A stretch of DNA of 59,139 bases from Oceanospirillaceae bacterium (GCA_013215445.1 JABSRA010000021.1:1-59139), one strand, 5' to 3'. Counted from the first letter of the stretch, positions 1-8,915 are shown. A program made the numbers and translations. The notes: generated by a model not told the origin, from the letters alone.

Positions 1-488
1 TACAATGACTCTAAGCTGATCACTACTTTTAATGAGCCAATCTGCAGTGATTTACCTCTACTTTCAATCAGAATAGGCATGGTTTTTTCCCTTATTCCCG
101 CATCGGGAATAGTACCCATTTCAGCCAGCACAATTCGCTGAGCATCTCGTTCCATTCCCGTCTCGAACACTACTACTTTAACCACATCAGGAAGCTGCAA
201 CATCCCCTCAATAGTACTGATTATTTGCGAATTATTAACCTCCCAAATACTTCTGGACAAGCTACCTTGATAACTCAAATTTATTTGATGGAAGCGCCTA
301 TCAATCTCTGTAAGCCCTAACTTGTAATCATTATTAACCTGGAACAGAGTCTGAAAAATCACAAATAGAGAACTAACCGCAAGCACCCAAATAAGTAACC
401 TAGAACCTATGCTATTAGACTTTTTTTTGCTAAATAAAGAAAACTTATAAAACTCACGAAACTCATCAAATATCTGATAAAAATACAT
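1..488 (-). CDS. Membrane sensor protein, N-terminal part (cut by window edge)
   Basis: An open frame starts at ATG 488 on the minus strand and runs without a stop to base 1, giving 162 codons. Residues 1-30 are cytoplasmic and aromatic/basic. Residues 31-51 (LLIWVLAVSSLFVIFQTLFQ) form one membrane segment. The part after it looks extracytoplasmic, with a stretch around 77-104 (SLSRSIWEVNNSQI, then GMLQLPDVVKVVV) of the kind found in periplasmic sensor regions of histidine kinases and diguanylate cyclases. The output domain lies outside the window, so kinase and cyclase cannot be told apart. The first 20 residues are unusually rich in Phe and Tyr. The sensor-protein class is inferred from architecture and that short motif. 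Confidence 0.6.
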   Translation of the reverse strand, partial: MYFYQIFDEFREFYKFSLFSKKKSNSIGSRLLIWVLAVSSLFVIFQTLFQVNNDYKLGLTEIDRRFHQINLSYQGSLSRSIWEVNNSQIISTIEGMLQLPDVVKVVVFETGMERDAQRIVLAEMGTIPDAGIREKTMPILIESRGKSLQIGSLKVVISLESL

Positions 489-1063
489 CTGTTCACCTTA
501 ATAGACTGGTCGATTTAATCAAAACAGGATTTTATAAAAAAGCATATTGCCCCCTAAAATCCGTCTTATGCAGCGACGTTTCGCAGCTCCAAAGACTAAT
601 ATAAGTGTAGACGTGAATAAGTGATAAACAACTCTATCTAGAAAAAACATACAACCAAAAAAATACAAATTATGCGGCCCTCGAAAGAGACAACAGATCA
701 ATAACAGCTGATATTTTAGGTAGCATTGGCTAGGTAATTAGACGCAAGCTATGGCAGTAAGGGAAGTAGCGAATAAGTCCCCAGATGCTCACTGTGCCTT
801 TTTATAACATAAGTCTAAGCGTTCAATACCTTTAAAATGGGGCACTGCGATCCGTACAAGAACGGACGCGAATGGCGCGTCCGTTACCAGCGTTCTGACA
901 ACGTAAATACAGATGAAACAAGATTTCATCTCTGTTGGCCGCTTAGCTTTCTTTATAAGGTAAACACCCTGCGGGACGTCTGGGACTTACTCGCTGGTTC
1001 CTTAAGGGTAATACTCACAGCTATCGCGACAAAGTAGTGGTGAACGCAATCAAAAACAATCTA
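489..1063. other. Gene-poor stretch with a perfect hairpin
   Basis: No reading frame here looks like a real protein; a 66-codon frame at 837-1037 has no family likeness or ribosome site. The one clear structure is a perfect 10-bp inverted repeat with a 5-nt loop at 861-885 (AACGGACGCG / CGCGTCCGTT). No T-run follows on either strand, so it is not a typical intrinsic terminator. Another forward frame, about 955-1100, has plausible composition but no start, and may be decayed coding DNA. Confidence 0.4.
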
Positions 1064-2035
1064 TTACCAACTGATAAATTCGAGGCCTCTCGCATTCGAT
1101 AGCCGATAGTTTGCCTGCAGTGGTAGAGGAGCGTTTGCCACACAGTGGCCGACTGCAAGCCCGGCACAAACAGGAACATCAAGCGCTGCGCCGAGGCGAG
1201 AAAAAACTCTACGCATGGCCTCTTTAGGGGTGAGAACATCTCGTAAGTTTACGTATTCTTCACTGTCCGGGGAGACTCGCCCCCTGGGCGACAAATCAGC
1301 ACAATTAGTGAATTCGCCTAATACAATTGCCTTACAATGACGCAGTGCACCGCTAAGGAATAGCTGTTGTAGAAGTCGATCAATTTTGCACCAACTTTCA
1401 CCAATTTCTTCAAAAAAAACTATTTTCCCCGAAAAATCTAATTGCCAGGGGCTGCCGATTAATGAACAGACAACCGCCAAATTACCACCGTACAATGGAG
1501 CCGCCAATGATTCGAATGATGCGGTTTGATGCAGCCACTGTAGATCTTGCTCTCTATATCTCACTTGTAGAGCCCCAGTGGAGATAATACTGAGTAAAGC
1601 TGCTTCATCATCAGTTCGCATCTGGTGAAAGTCTGCAGAGGCCAACATCGGAGCATGTAGAATTTTCCAGCCCCATCGCTGGGTGACAAACTCATACAGA
1701 GCAGTAACATCAGAGTAACCAATTAAGATTTTTTGCGAGGGTGGTAGCCCCGTCCGACTGAGTATTTCTAACTGCGAGAGTAATTGGCTCGCCCCATATC
1801 CCCCCCTCACTGCCCAGACAATTTCAGATGCTGACATAGCGGCAGCATAAAAAGCGGCGGCGCGCTGTTCTACGCCACCGGCATAGGCAAAATCGCGCGC
1901 CATTATATTGTCAGCGACGTTAACTTCAAATCCAAGCACCTTTAACCTATCCAACCCCAAGTGCAGTTCAACTTTAGGTACCACCGAAGAGGTAGCAACT
2001 ACTTCTACCCTGATTTTTCCCACTAGCAACCTCAT
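1064..2035 (-). CDS. ldcA: Muramoyltetrapeptide (LD-)carboxypeptidase, S66 family
   Basis: LD-carboxypeptidases remove the terminal D-Ala from the muropeptide tetrapeptide during cytoplasmic murein recycling. The 323-residue protein has the S66 layout: an N-terminal domain with RGGYGASQLL (77-86), the nucleophile motif IGYSDVTAL with Ser108, the FFEEIGE motif that carries the catalytic Glu, and GHCVANAPLPL near the end with the catalytic His. All three members of the Ser-Glu-His triad are therefore visible. Length is near the family norm of about 300. The start ATG at 2035 lies just before MRLLVGKIRV; no strong Shine-Dalgarno sequence is obvious. The gene stands alone on the minus strand, divergent from the next gene. 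Confidence 0.87.
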   Translation of the reverse strand: MRLLVGKIRVEVVATSSVVPKVELHLGLDRLKVLGFEVNVADNIMARDFAYAGGVEQRAAAFYAAAMSASEIVWAVRGGYGASQLLSQLEILSRTGLPPSQKILIGYSDVTALYEFVTQRWGWKILHAPMLASADFHQMRTDDEAALLSIISTGALQVRYREQDLQWLHQTASFESLAAPLYGGNLAVVCSLIGSPWQLDFSGKIVFFEEIGESWCKIDRLLQQLFLSGALRHCKAIVLGEFTNCADLSPRGRVSPDSEEYVNLRDVLTPKEAMRRVFSRLGAALDVPVCAGLAVGHCVANAPLPLQANYRLSNARGLEFISW

Positions 2036-2201
2036 ATAAAACCAATATTCAGACAGATACTACCCGATAATCTTGGCATATGCAGCCACATTGCTCCGCT
2101 CCTAAGACCCCGTTGCATCATGGGCAAAACACAACTCAGGAAATTTCCACATTTGCCGATAACACTTAATGCGCGAAGCCGTAATAAACAGGGAGGCAAT
2201 G

Positions 2202-3728
2202 ATGAAAATTACAGCATCTGACATTAGGTTTAATACTGTGCAAGAACAGCAGAGCACAGAGACATTCTCAGCAAGGCGGAGCAATTCCGGCCCGACAGAA
2301 ACGGGACAATCAGCAGCGCAATTCAATGTCATCGATCTATCTTACACTGCAAAAATGCGCGCCGAAGATAGCAGTCTGGTACAGGCCACATCCACCGTTA
2401 AGTCAGGTTACAACCAAGCCACTTATCAACAGACTCAAGCCACCCACGCACTCACGCAAACCACACTGGGCATCAATGCTTTTATTCAAAATGTATCCCT
2501 GGACACCAATAGTTCACCGCTGCTAGCAGCACCACAGAATCAAACCTATCAAAGCATTGAACAGCTTAATCTCAGTTCAGGCACCCCTGATACCACCAGC
2601 GCTAGGGTAGAGGTAAAAGAGCAATACAGCTTCACACAGAACCAGACACTGCACGTGGGAACCCAGGGGCGAGTCACCACTGAGGATGGTACCGAAATAG
2701 ATTTCATGCTTCAGCTAGAGATGAACAGAAATTTTTCAATGGAAGAATCCTTACACTTAACCAGCACTCAGCGCCAACTGATCGATCCGTTAGTGATTAA
2801 TTTAGCGGGGGGGACTGCCAGTTTAACCAGCCAAAGCTTCAGTTTTGATTTAAATGCTGACGGCCACGAGGAGCAAATTTCATTTGTTGGCCCCGGCAGT
2901 GGTTTTCTGGCTATCGACAGGAACGAAGATGGGCGCATTAACGATGGTTCTGAACTTTTTGGAACGGGTAGTAAAAGCGCTTTCGCCGACTTAGCTCAGT
3001 ATGATCAAGACAACAATAAATGGATTGATGAGAATGACCCCATATTTTCTAAGTTAAAAGTTTGGACCAGAGATGCTGCGGGGCACGACCAACTGATAAG
3101 TTTAAAAGCAGCCGGGGTTGGCGCCATTTATTTAGGGGCAGCACTGGGTGATTTTGATCTTAGAGACGCCGAAAACAATTTATTGGGCCAAATTAAACGC
3201 AGTGGTATCTACCTCACAGAAAAAGGGCAAGTTGCCAGTATTCAAGAGCTGGATATCGCTATCCGCGATGCGCCTCAAACCAGTAGTCATCATGCCAATA
3301 ATATTGAATTACAAATCGGTGCTTGGAATTCACAGCGTCCAGCGGCCGATACCCAACGCATCAACCTGGACAGCAATATTGCCAGCACCCCCTTCATGAT
3401 GGAAGAGGAGGAGGAGGAGCAGCGCAGTTTAATTGACTGGTTATTCCCTGTACCCGGAAGTCAATACGATTACTCTGCAAAAATCCACAGATCAACACAG
3501 ACAGTAACAGGCACCAACACCGTCACTAACCAATCGGTCATTGATACCCAAGCTCCTGCACCGTCGACCATACGCCTGCAAAACAGCAGTTTTCAAGCAC
3601 TCCAGCAATTAGAGAGTAAAACCGCAGTAAAGTTAGAAGCTGAGCAAGACAAGTACTCGCACCTGAAAGCCATCATTGAATCTTTACATCAACAGAGGAT
3701 TAGGCATCAGCAACAGGAGACTCCCTAG
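2202..3728 (+). CDS. Unrecognised protein with calcium-loop-like motifs
   Basis: I do not recognise a named family. The start at 2202 is chosen because GGGAGG at 2191-2196 sits 5 nt upstream; in-frame ATGs at 2199 and 2169 are alternatives. From 2202 the protein has 508 residues and no signal peptide or membrane segment. The first 200 residues are rich in Gln, Thr and Ser. The central block carries three Asp-rich loops: DLNADG (about 216-221), DRNEDGRINDGSELFG (about 239-254) and DQDNNKWIDEND (about 268-279), resembling EF-hand or dockerin loops. An acidic run of six Glu follows near residue 400. The C-terminus is helical and Gln-rich. The central block resembles unannotated proteins common in proteobacteria; calcium binding is an inference. 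Confidence 0.8.
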   Translation: MKITASDIRFNTVQEQQSTETFSARRSNSGPTETGQSAAQFNVIDLSYTAKMRAEDSSLVQATSTVKSGYNQATYQQTQATHALTQTTLGINAFIQNVSLDTNSSPLLAAPQNQTYQSIEQLNLSSGTPDTTSARVEVKEQYSFTQNQTLHVGTQGRVTTEDGTEIDFMLQLEMNRNFSMEESLHLTSTQRQLIDPLVINLAGGTASLTSQSFSFDLNADGHEEQISFVGPGSGFLAIDRNEDGRINDGSELFGTGSKSAFADLAQYDQDNNKWIDENDPIFSKLKVWTRDAAGHDQLISLKAAGVGAIYLGAALGDFDLRDAENNLLGQIKRSGIYLTEKGQVASIQELDIAIRDAPQTSSHHANNIELQIGAWNSQRPAADTQRINLDSNIASTPFMMEEEEEEQRSLIDWLFPVPGSQYDYSAKIHRSTQTVTGTNTVTNQSVIDTQAPAPSTIRLQNSSFQALQQLESKTAVKLEAEQDKYSHLKAIIESLHQQRIRHQQQETP

Positions 3729-3747
3729 CGACTATGGTGTTACCTCC

Positions 3748-4257
3748 CTACTTAGATGCCTCTATATTTAAAGCCGTGCTGTACTTTAAACAATCCAATA
3801 ATATATAGGAGTGAATAGCCACCACAAATTCGCTGAGTAGCTTTTGATTAATCAGATTAGAATAGGCGCGCATCCCCGTACAGTTCACCCGCAAGATAAA
3901 GTCGTACTCGCCTGAGGCACTATAGCATTCTTGGATCTCAGCCAGTGATTGAATCAGGGCTAACAGTTTCTCTCTGGCTTTATGTTCGGTCTTTGAAAAA
4001 CTGATCATCACCATCGCCTGTACATCGTAACCGGCCTTTTCCAAGTTTAACAAGGTCACATAACGATCGATCAAACCCGATGATTCCAAGTGTTTTAAGC
4101 GACGGTAACATTGGGAGGCGGATAAATTCACCGCGTCGGCTAATGCTGCCCGCGAAATTCTTGAATCGCGTTGTAAAATCTCAAGAATACGGACATCTTG
4201 TCGGTCCAAGGATACTTTATGCATGATATCGGTCTTAATTTCCAATAATTTGAACAT
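3748..4257 (-). CDS. Lrp/AsnC family transcriptional regulator
   Basis: This is a feast/famine regulator. The N-terminal winged helix-turn-helix reads LDRQDVRILEILQRDSRI then NLSASQCYRRLKHLESSGLI. The C-terminal RAM (ligand-sensing) domain contains ECYSASGEYDFILRV, the usual site for amino-acid effectors. The length of 169 residues is slightly above the family norm; an internal ATG at 4224 (MHKVSLDRQD) would give the usual length and may be the true start, as neither site has a good Shine-Dalgarno sequence. The gene is divergent from the class-V PLP enzyme gene at 4292, with only about 35-90 bp between the starts. It probably controls that gene in response to an amino acid (inference). Confidence 0.9.
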   Translation of the reverse strand: MFKLLEIKTDIMHKVSLDRQDVRILEILQRDSRISRAALADAVNLSASQCYRRLKHLESSGLIDRYVTLLNLEKAGYDVQAMVMISFSKTEHKAREKLLALIQSLAEIQECYSASGEYDFILRVNCTGMRAYSNLINQKLLSEFVVAIHSYILLDCLKYSTALNIEASK

Positions 4258-4291
4258 ATGTTAGCATAATTACCTAAGCAACAGGGTAATA

Positions 4292-5605
4292 TTGAGCAGA
4301 CTTAAGCAGCTGTTTATGGCTAAAATAACCTTATCTATTACTCATATGGAAGCGACTACTGTGCACACTACTCCCTTAGATCTAGATTTTGTCCGCCGCC
4401 AATTTCCGGCTTTTAGCGAACCGAGCTTAAAAAATACTGCTTTTCTTGAAAATGCCGGAGGCTCGTATATGTGCCAACAAGTCATCGACAGATTAGCCTG
4501 TTATTACCGTCAAACTAAAGTCCAACCCTACCACCCTTACCCCCAAGCACAGACCGCTGGACAGCTGATGGACAGTGCTTACACAGCGTTTTCACGCTGG
4601 TTAAACGTCACCGATGAAGAACTCTATTTCGGCCCCTCTACCGGCCAGAATACCTATGTACTCTCTCAGGCAATGCTCGGCTGGCTAACCGCAGGTGATG
4701 AAATAATTGTCACTAACCAAGACCATGAAGCCAATTCAGGTGTCTGGAGAAAAATGGCGCAGCTGGGCATCGTCATTCGCCAATGGGGGGTTGACCCCGC
4801 TACTGGCAGCTTAGATATAGAGCAGTTAAAGACCCTGTTTAATGCTCGTACTAAATTATTAGTATTTCCACACTGCTCTAATATACTCGGTGAAATTAAC
4901 CCTGTAGCCAAAATCGCTACCCTAGCCCGCAAAAATGGGGTGAAAACATTGGTTGATGGTGTGTCTTATGCGGCACACGGGTTACCCGACATCCAAGCAT
5001 TAGACGTCGATATCTATCTATTTTCACTCTACAAAGTATACGGCACTCATCAGGGAATAATGGTGGTTCGCAGTCACATGGATCAATATTTGACTAACCA
5101 AGGTCACTACTTTAATGCCGATTTACGTGAAAAACGCTTAACCCCCGCCGGTCCAGATCATGCACAAATAGCGGCGGCCACCGGTGTCTGTGACTATTTC
5201 ACAGCACTTTATCAACAGCATTTTAAACCACTAGATAACCCGGATTTTCAGGTGCAACGTCAGGCAATTCACGATTTGCTAATCCGAGCCGAACAAGCGG
5301 TACTCACCCCTCTACTCAAGTTTTTCAATAGCCACCCAAAAATACGTATCATAGGCCCAGCCACCCCCAATAACCGAGCGCCTACTGTCTCAATTATAGT
5401 CGAGGGTTACTCGGCCATGAAACTAGCTAAACAATTGGGTGAACAGGGCATCATGTGCGGTGCCGGGCATTTCTATTCCGTTCGTCTGCTAGAGGCGATG
5501 GAAATTGATACCCTCGATGGGGTGCTACGTTTTTCCCTAGTGCACTACACATCGACCGAAGATATAGAGATGCTGATAGATAAGTTAACCGCGATTATTG
5601 ATTAA
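4292..5605 (+). CDS. Class-V PLP enzyme (cysteine desulfurase-like)
   Basis: This is a fold-type I PLP enzyme of the class-V aminotransferase / cysteine desulfurase-like superfamily. Visible features, numbered from a TTG start at 4292: NQDHEAN (142-148) with the His that stacks on PLP, the VDG motif with Asp222, and IYLFSLYKVYGTHQG with the likely Schiff-base Lys248. The C-terminal domain ends normally. The start is uncertain: TTG at 4292 follows AGGG, ATG at 4316 and ATG at 4346 also fit, and homology begins only around residue 30. No cysteine-bearing persulfide loop of IscS type is obvious, so a lyase or aminotransferase on an unknown amino acid is equally possible. It is divergent from an Lrp-type regulator, which suggests amino-acid catabolism (inference). 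Confidence 0.85.
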   Translation: MSRLKQLFMAKITLSITHMEATTVHTTPLDLDFVRRQFPAFSEPSLKNTAFLENAGGSYMCQQVIDRLACYYRQTKVQPYHPYPQAQTAGQLMDSAYTAFSRWLNVTDEELYFGPSTGQNTYVLSQAMLGWLTAGDEIIVTNQDHEANSGVWRKMAQLGIVIRQWGVDPATGSLDIEQLKTLFNARTKLLVFPHCSNILGEINPVAKIATLARKNGVKTLVDGVSYAAHGLPDIQALDVDIYLFSLYKVYGTHQGIMVVRSHMDQYLTNQGHYFNADLREKRLTPAGPDHAQIAAATGVCDYFTALYQQHFKPLDNPDFQVQRQAIHDLLIRAEQAVLTPLLKFFNSHPKIRIIGPATPNNRAPTVSIIVEGYSAMKLAKQLGEQGIMCGAGHFYSVRLLEAMEIDTLDGVLRFSLVHYTSTEDIEMLIDKLTAIID

Positions 5606-5650
5606 TCGACGGCGCCCTTGGCGAAGGTTGAACCCGATTGGATTCAACCT

Positions 5651-6088
5651 CTATCGCTGGAGGAAATAGACCCCACCGAGCAATAGACCAACACCTATGA
5701 TTCGATTAGCATTAATCTCTATTTTAATGCCTGCCAAACCATAGTGATCAAAGATAACCGACATGACTAATTGCCCCAAAATGGCTGCGGCCAGCATATT
5801 GGCAATACCAATACGTGGCATCAAATACAACATACCACTGACGAACACCGCCCCTAAAAACCCACCTAAATAAAGATACCAATCAATACTCGCCAAGCGC
5901 TTATAATCGGGAAGACTGGCACCTGCCAGGGCAAGTACCGTGAGACAGGCAATAGTACCGCCAATATACGAGACGAAAGTCGCCTGCATCGGATGCACCA
6001 ACAATGCACCTAAACGGGCATTAAGGGCACCCTGCATGGGTAACATGGTACCTGCCACTACCGCGAAGAAGATCAGTAACCAATTCAT
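5651..6088 (-). CDS. DMT-type transporter, YdcZ/DUF606 family
   Basis: This small integral membrane protein of about 145 residues belongs to the half-size drug/metabolite transporter-like DUF606 (YdcZ) family. It starts MNWLLIFFAVVAGTMLPMQG; the family's N-terminal pattern GxxxPxQxxxNxxL is visible as GTMLPMQGALNARLG. About five hydrophobic segments can be counted, and the C-terminal GVGLLLGGVYFLQR is typical. The start at 6088 is preferred over an upstream ATG at 6148 because homology begins at MNWLL and ACAGAGA lies upstream at a suitable distance. It lies 19 bp downstream of tas on the same strand and may be cotranscribed with it. The substrate is unknown. Confidence 0.83.
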   Translation of the reverse strand: MNWLLIFFAVVAGTMLPMQGALNARLGALLVHPMQATFVSYIGGTIACLTVLALAGASLPDYKRLASIDWYLYLGGFLGAVFVSGMLYLMPRIGIANMLAAAILGQLVMSVIFDHYGLAGIKIEINANRIIGVGLLLGGVYFLQR

Positions 6089-6107
6089 AGAAATCTCTGT
6101 AATAATT

Positions 6108-7145
6108 TTAGGGGCAAGGGTTGTGACAGGCATTGTGGATGTTGGCAATTTCTTGAATTACCTCAGCACTTAAATCCACATCGATCGCATCAATACAAGT
6201 GCTCAATTGCGCGACCGAAGTAGCACCAATAATCGTCGAACCAACGAAGGGACGAGAAGCGACAAAAGCGATCGCCAGTTGCGCCGGATCTAACTCAAAG
6301 CGCCTAGCTAAGTCTACATATTGCTCGGTGGCAATCATCCCATTGGGTGTCTGGTAGCGGTTATAACTGGGAAACAGCTTTAATCTAGAGTTATCAGGTA
6401 ATCCACCCTTTAGATACTTACCGGTTAATACTCCAAAGCCTAGTGGAGAATAGGGAAGCAAATCAATTCCCTCCCGGTATAACACTTCCGCCAATCCTAT
6501 TTCAGTGGTTCTATTGAGCAGTGAATAGGCATTTTGCACTGTGGCGATTCTAGGTAGCCCGAACTCTTTCGCCAACTGTAAAAAGCTCATCACTCCCCAA
6601 GGTGACTCGTTTGACACCCCTACATAGCGTATTTTACCCTCATCCACCAACGCTTTAAGCACTGTCAGCGTTTCGAATAGGGGCGTACCATCTTTATCAC
6701 TGTCGTGTTCATAGCCTAATTGACCAAAAAAATTGCTCTGCCTATCCGGCCAATGTAATTGATAAAGATCGATATAGTCTGTTTTCAAGCGGGTTAAACT
6801 ATCTTCAATAGCCGTGCGAATATTGTGTTCGTCATGTGCAATATTGGGACGTAAATACTCGACCATAGGAGCCGGACCACATACTTTAGTGGCGAGAATA
6901 AACTTATCTCTATTGCCCCTTTGTTCAATCCAATTACCTATGTATTCTTCCGTTAAGCAGCGAGTTGCAGCACTGGTTGGTACTGGGTACAGCTCAGCGG
7001 TGTCTATAAAGTTGACCCCTTGGGCAAGCGCATAATCTAATTGTGCAAAAGCCTCTTGCTGGGTATTTTGCTGGCCGAAAGTCATCGTGCCCAAACAAAT
7101 ACGACTCACTTTCAAATCTGTATTAGTTAACGTTCTATACTGCAT
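6108..7145 (-). CDS. tas: NADP(H)-dependent aldo-keto reductase Tas
   Basis: This member of the aldo-keto reductase superfamily closely resembles E. coli Tas along its full length (345 residues). Recognisable stretches are LGTMTFGQQNTQQEAFAQLD, IDTAELYPVP with the catalytic Asp and Tyr, LATKVCGP with the catalytic Lys, the DYIDLYQLHWPDR motif with His, and IRYVGVSNE. Tas reduces carbonyl compounds with NADPH; the E. coli protein was found because it suppresses a tyrosine auxotrophy, but its physiological substrate is not firmly known. The ATG at 7145 gives MQYRTL, matching the E. coli start. The YdcZ-type transporter gene follows 19 bp downstream. Confidence 0.92.
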   Translation of the reverse strand: MQYRTLTNTDLKVSRICLGTMTFGQQNTQQEAFAQLDYALAQGVNFIDTAELYPVPTSAATRCLTEEYIGNWIEQRGNRDKFILATKVCGPAPMVEYLRPNIAHDEHNIRTAIEDSLTRLKTDYIDLYQLHWPDRQSNFFGQLGYEHDSDKDGTPLFETLTVLKALVDEGKIRYVGVSNESPWGVMSFLQLAKEFGLPRIATVQNAYSLLNRTTEIGLAEVLYREGIDLLPYSPLGFGVLTGKYLKGGLPDNSRLKLFPSYNRYQTPNGMIATEQYVDLARRFELDPAQLAIAFVASRPFVGSTIIGATSVAQLSTCIDAIDVDLSAEVIQEIANIHNACHNPCP

Positions 7146-7232
7146 ACCTACCTCTAATATTAGCTTTAATATTTACATGACAAAAAAAAGATCGGGAAAT
7201 TATATTATGTGAACGGACGCAAAGGCAGAGAT

Positions 7233-7685
7233 CTAACGCTCATCTTTATTTTCACTGCCTCGACTGGCTGAGGGAAGGTTATTTTTATCGCCAAAAATTT
7301 CGCGTAACTGAGCGAGGTCCTCATCACGTACGAATAAGTGACCTCCCCACTGACAACCTATTATGGTCCCCCCTAGCAGAAAGAAGCCCAACGCAAACTG
7401 CCCAAATACTAACATCAGTGATTCACCACTATTTAAGGACAGAAGAGCGAGAATACCAAACACTAAACTGACACATGTAGCGGCAAGAAAACTGGGGAAA
7501 ATAGCGAACATACCGAGGTTTTTACCACTAAAAACACCGATAAAAACGCCCGCTATCATCCCGGCAATAGCAATGGCATCGAGCCCAGATAAGCTACCAA
7601 AGATTTCATAGATTACTACTCCACCCAATAGACTAATAAAGATTAGCATCGTCAATTGGACTCTAAAAAGTTTCATCATATTCAA
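7233..7685 (-). CDS. Unknown integral membrane protein
   Basis: No family is recognised. The 150-residue protein has four hydrophobic segments, at about residues 9-30, 38-55, 58-83 and 88-112, and then a soluble, charged tail (FVRDEDLAQLREIFGDKNN onwards). The first start, MNMMKLFRVQLT, places three Met codons within four residues, so the exact start may shift by up to nine bases. The gene stands alone, with intergenic DNA on both sides, and runs in the same direction as tas. Glycine-rich helices such as AIAGMIAGVFIGVFSG suggest tight helix packing, as in small channels or transporter subunits, but no function should be assigned. Confidence 0.7.
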   Translation of the reverse strand: MNMMKLFRVQLTMLIFISLLGGVVIYEIFGSLSGLDAIAIAGMIAGVFIGVFSGKNLGMFAIFPSFLAATCVSLVFGILALLSLNSGESLMLVFGQFALGFFLLGGTIIGCQWGGHLFVRDEDLAQLREIFGDKNNLPSASRGSENKDER

Positions 7686-8017
7686 TAATTAAACACTGTT
7701 TCTCAATAATATTATTTAACATGCAGCAAAAACATAAAAAGTAACACGAAATGCAGAGAAATAGAATGATTGATCACGTGCCGCTCACAACCTAGCCCAA
7801 CTATTTACCTTTTAAGCGCGAAAAGTATCACCCAGATATTTGTATATAAACACCTGCATAGAGAGATTTATGGTTTTTATAGAGTTATGCAATTGAACAC
7901 CGCACTATTGCGCTCGGTTGATTGAGCAATCCACACCGATAAAAACAAGGGGCAGAGTAAGGCATGGGCTATGGAATACTACATTCGGTTAAACCAATAG
8001 TTTGCCTAGGACAGTGA
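7686..8017. other. Intergenic region, no gene seen
   Basis: This 332-bp AT-rich region lies between two minus-strand membrane protein genes. It must hold the promoter for the gene ending at 7233, but I could not pick out a convincing pair of promoter elements. Only very short frames are present, such as 17 codons from an ATG near 7963, and none has supporting features. Confidence 0.4.
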
Positions 8018-8572
8018 CTAATTGGCTTGTTTAGCCAGCTTTAGTTTAGCCCGCTTGATGCGCTCTAGTTTTAGAGCATCCTGGCTCAGCACTACTGGGG
8101 CAGTTGCTTTTTTAGAGGTGACCGTAGCGGGTGCTGATCTCAAAGCGCTTTTTACGCTCCAAAATAACGGCGTTTGATAACCCAAGAAGGCCGTAAGCAC
8201 TAATATTTTGGTGAGTGAGGTAATATCATTATTGATAGCACCTAAAAAAAACAACGCAATGATAAGACCAACGACTATGCCGATAAATAAGTTGGCTATA
8301 TTAGAAAACAAACCATTGAATATACGTTTATAGAGCGGATCAGCGATGGCGTATGGTGCACGGATTAACGAGGAAACCAATAGCCCCAAGGTAGCGAGAA
8401 TTGGACAGAGCACCAGCAGCGCCACATCGACAGTGTGCATTTCTATACCAACGAAATTCATACTGTCGCTGATGAACGAACCTGCATCAGGCGACTCAGA
8501 GAATAAGAAAGAAGAGACACTACCTTGTGCGGTAGAGGCAATCAATTCAACTTGAGGTAAATTCTTGTCCAT
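8018..8572 (-). CDS. Unknown membrane protein
   Basis: No family is recognised. Taking the ATG at 8572 (MDKNLPQVEL), preceded by AAGGG about 9 nt upstream, gives 184 residues; an upstream ATG at 8611 would add 13. Residues 1-40 are polar and Ser-rich. Three membrane segments follow, at roughly 47-68 (VDVALLVLCPILATLGLLVS), 90-113 (IANLFIGIVVGLIIALFFLG) and 118-137. The C-terminal 40 residues are strongly basic (ERIKRAKLKLAKQAN) and presumably cytoplasmic. The gene stands alone. A palindrome at 8651-8671 lies about 80 bp upstream of the start and could be a regulatory site. Confidence 0.65.
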   Translation of the reverse strand: MDKNLPQVELIASTAQGSVSSFLFSESPDAGSFISDSMNFVGIEMHTVDVALLVLCPILATLGLLVSSLIRAPYAIADPLYKRIFNGLFSNIANLFIGIVVGLIIALFFLGAINNDITSLTKILVLTAFLGYQTPLFWSVKSALRSAPATVTSKKATAPVVLSQDALKLERIKRAKLKLAKQAN

Positions 8573-8915
8573 TTTCGAGGCCCTTAGCAGTGGATGACAA
8601 AAAGCTAGCAAGACGCGTGAACAATGAATGCTTCCGTTTAAACGTTATTCTATAGACAGTGTTAGTCTATATTAAGTGCTAATCTTTGGTTAACAAACAA
8701 ATTAGAATGCTTTTATATTTCTTCCCAGGAAATCTGTCTACAGATAATATTAAAAACACATCTAAAACTAACTCATTAATACCAATAACAACAGCAATTC
8801 ATGTCACTTAGCACTCTTTTTAGACAGCCACCGGTTTTTTTATCTTGCATACAGCATAAACACCATACCCACTGCATTGTTCAGAATGAAATATATTTCC
8901 TATAAAACCATCAAT
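8573..8915. other. Intergenic region with a palindrome
   Basis: This 343-bp region separates two minus-strand genes. It contains a perfect 7-bp inverted repeat with a 7-nt spacer, TATAGAC / GTCTATA, at 8651-8671, which could be an operator or a small hairpin for the membrane protein gene downstream. The rest is AT-rich and has no frame worth calling. Confidence 0.4.

Noticed and set aside
837..1037. 66-codon forward frame upstream of ldcA
   Set aside because: It has no ribosome site, no family likeness and contains the perfect hairpin; composition is not protein-like.
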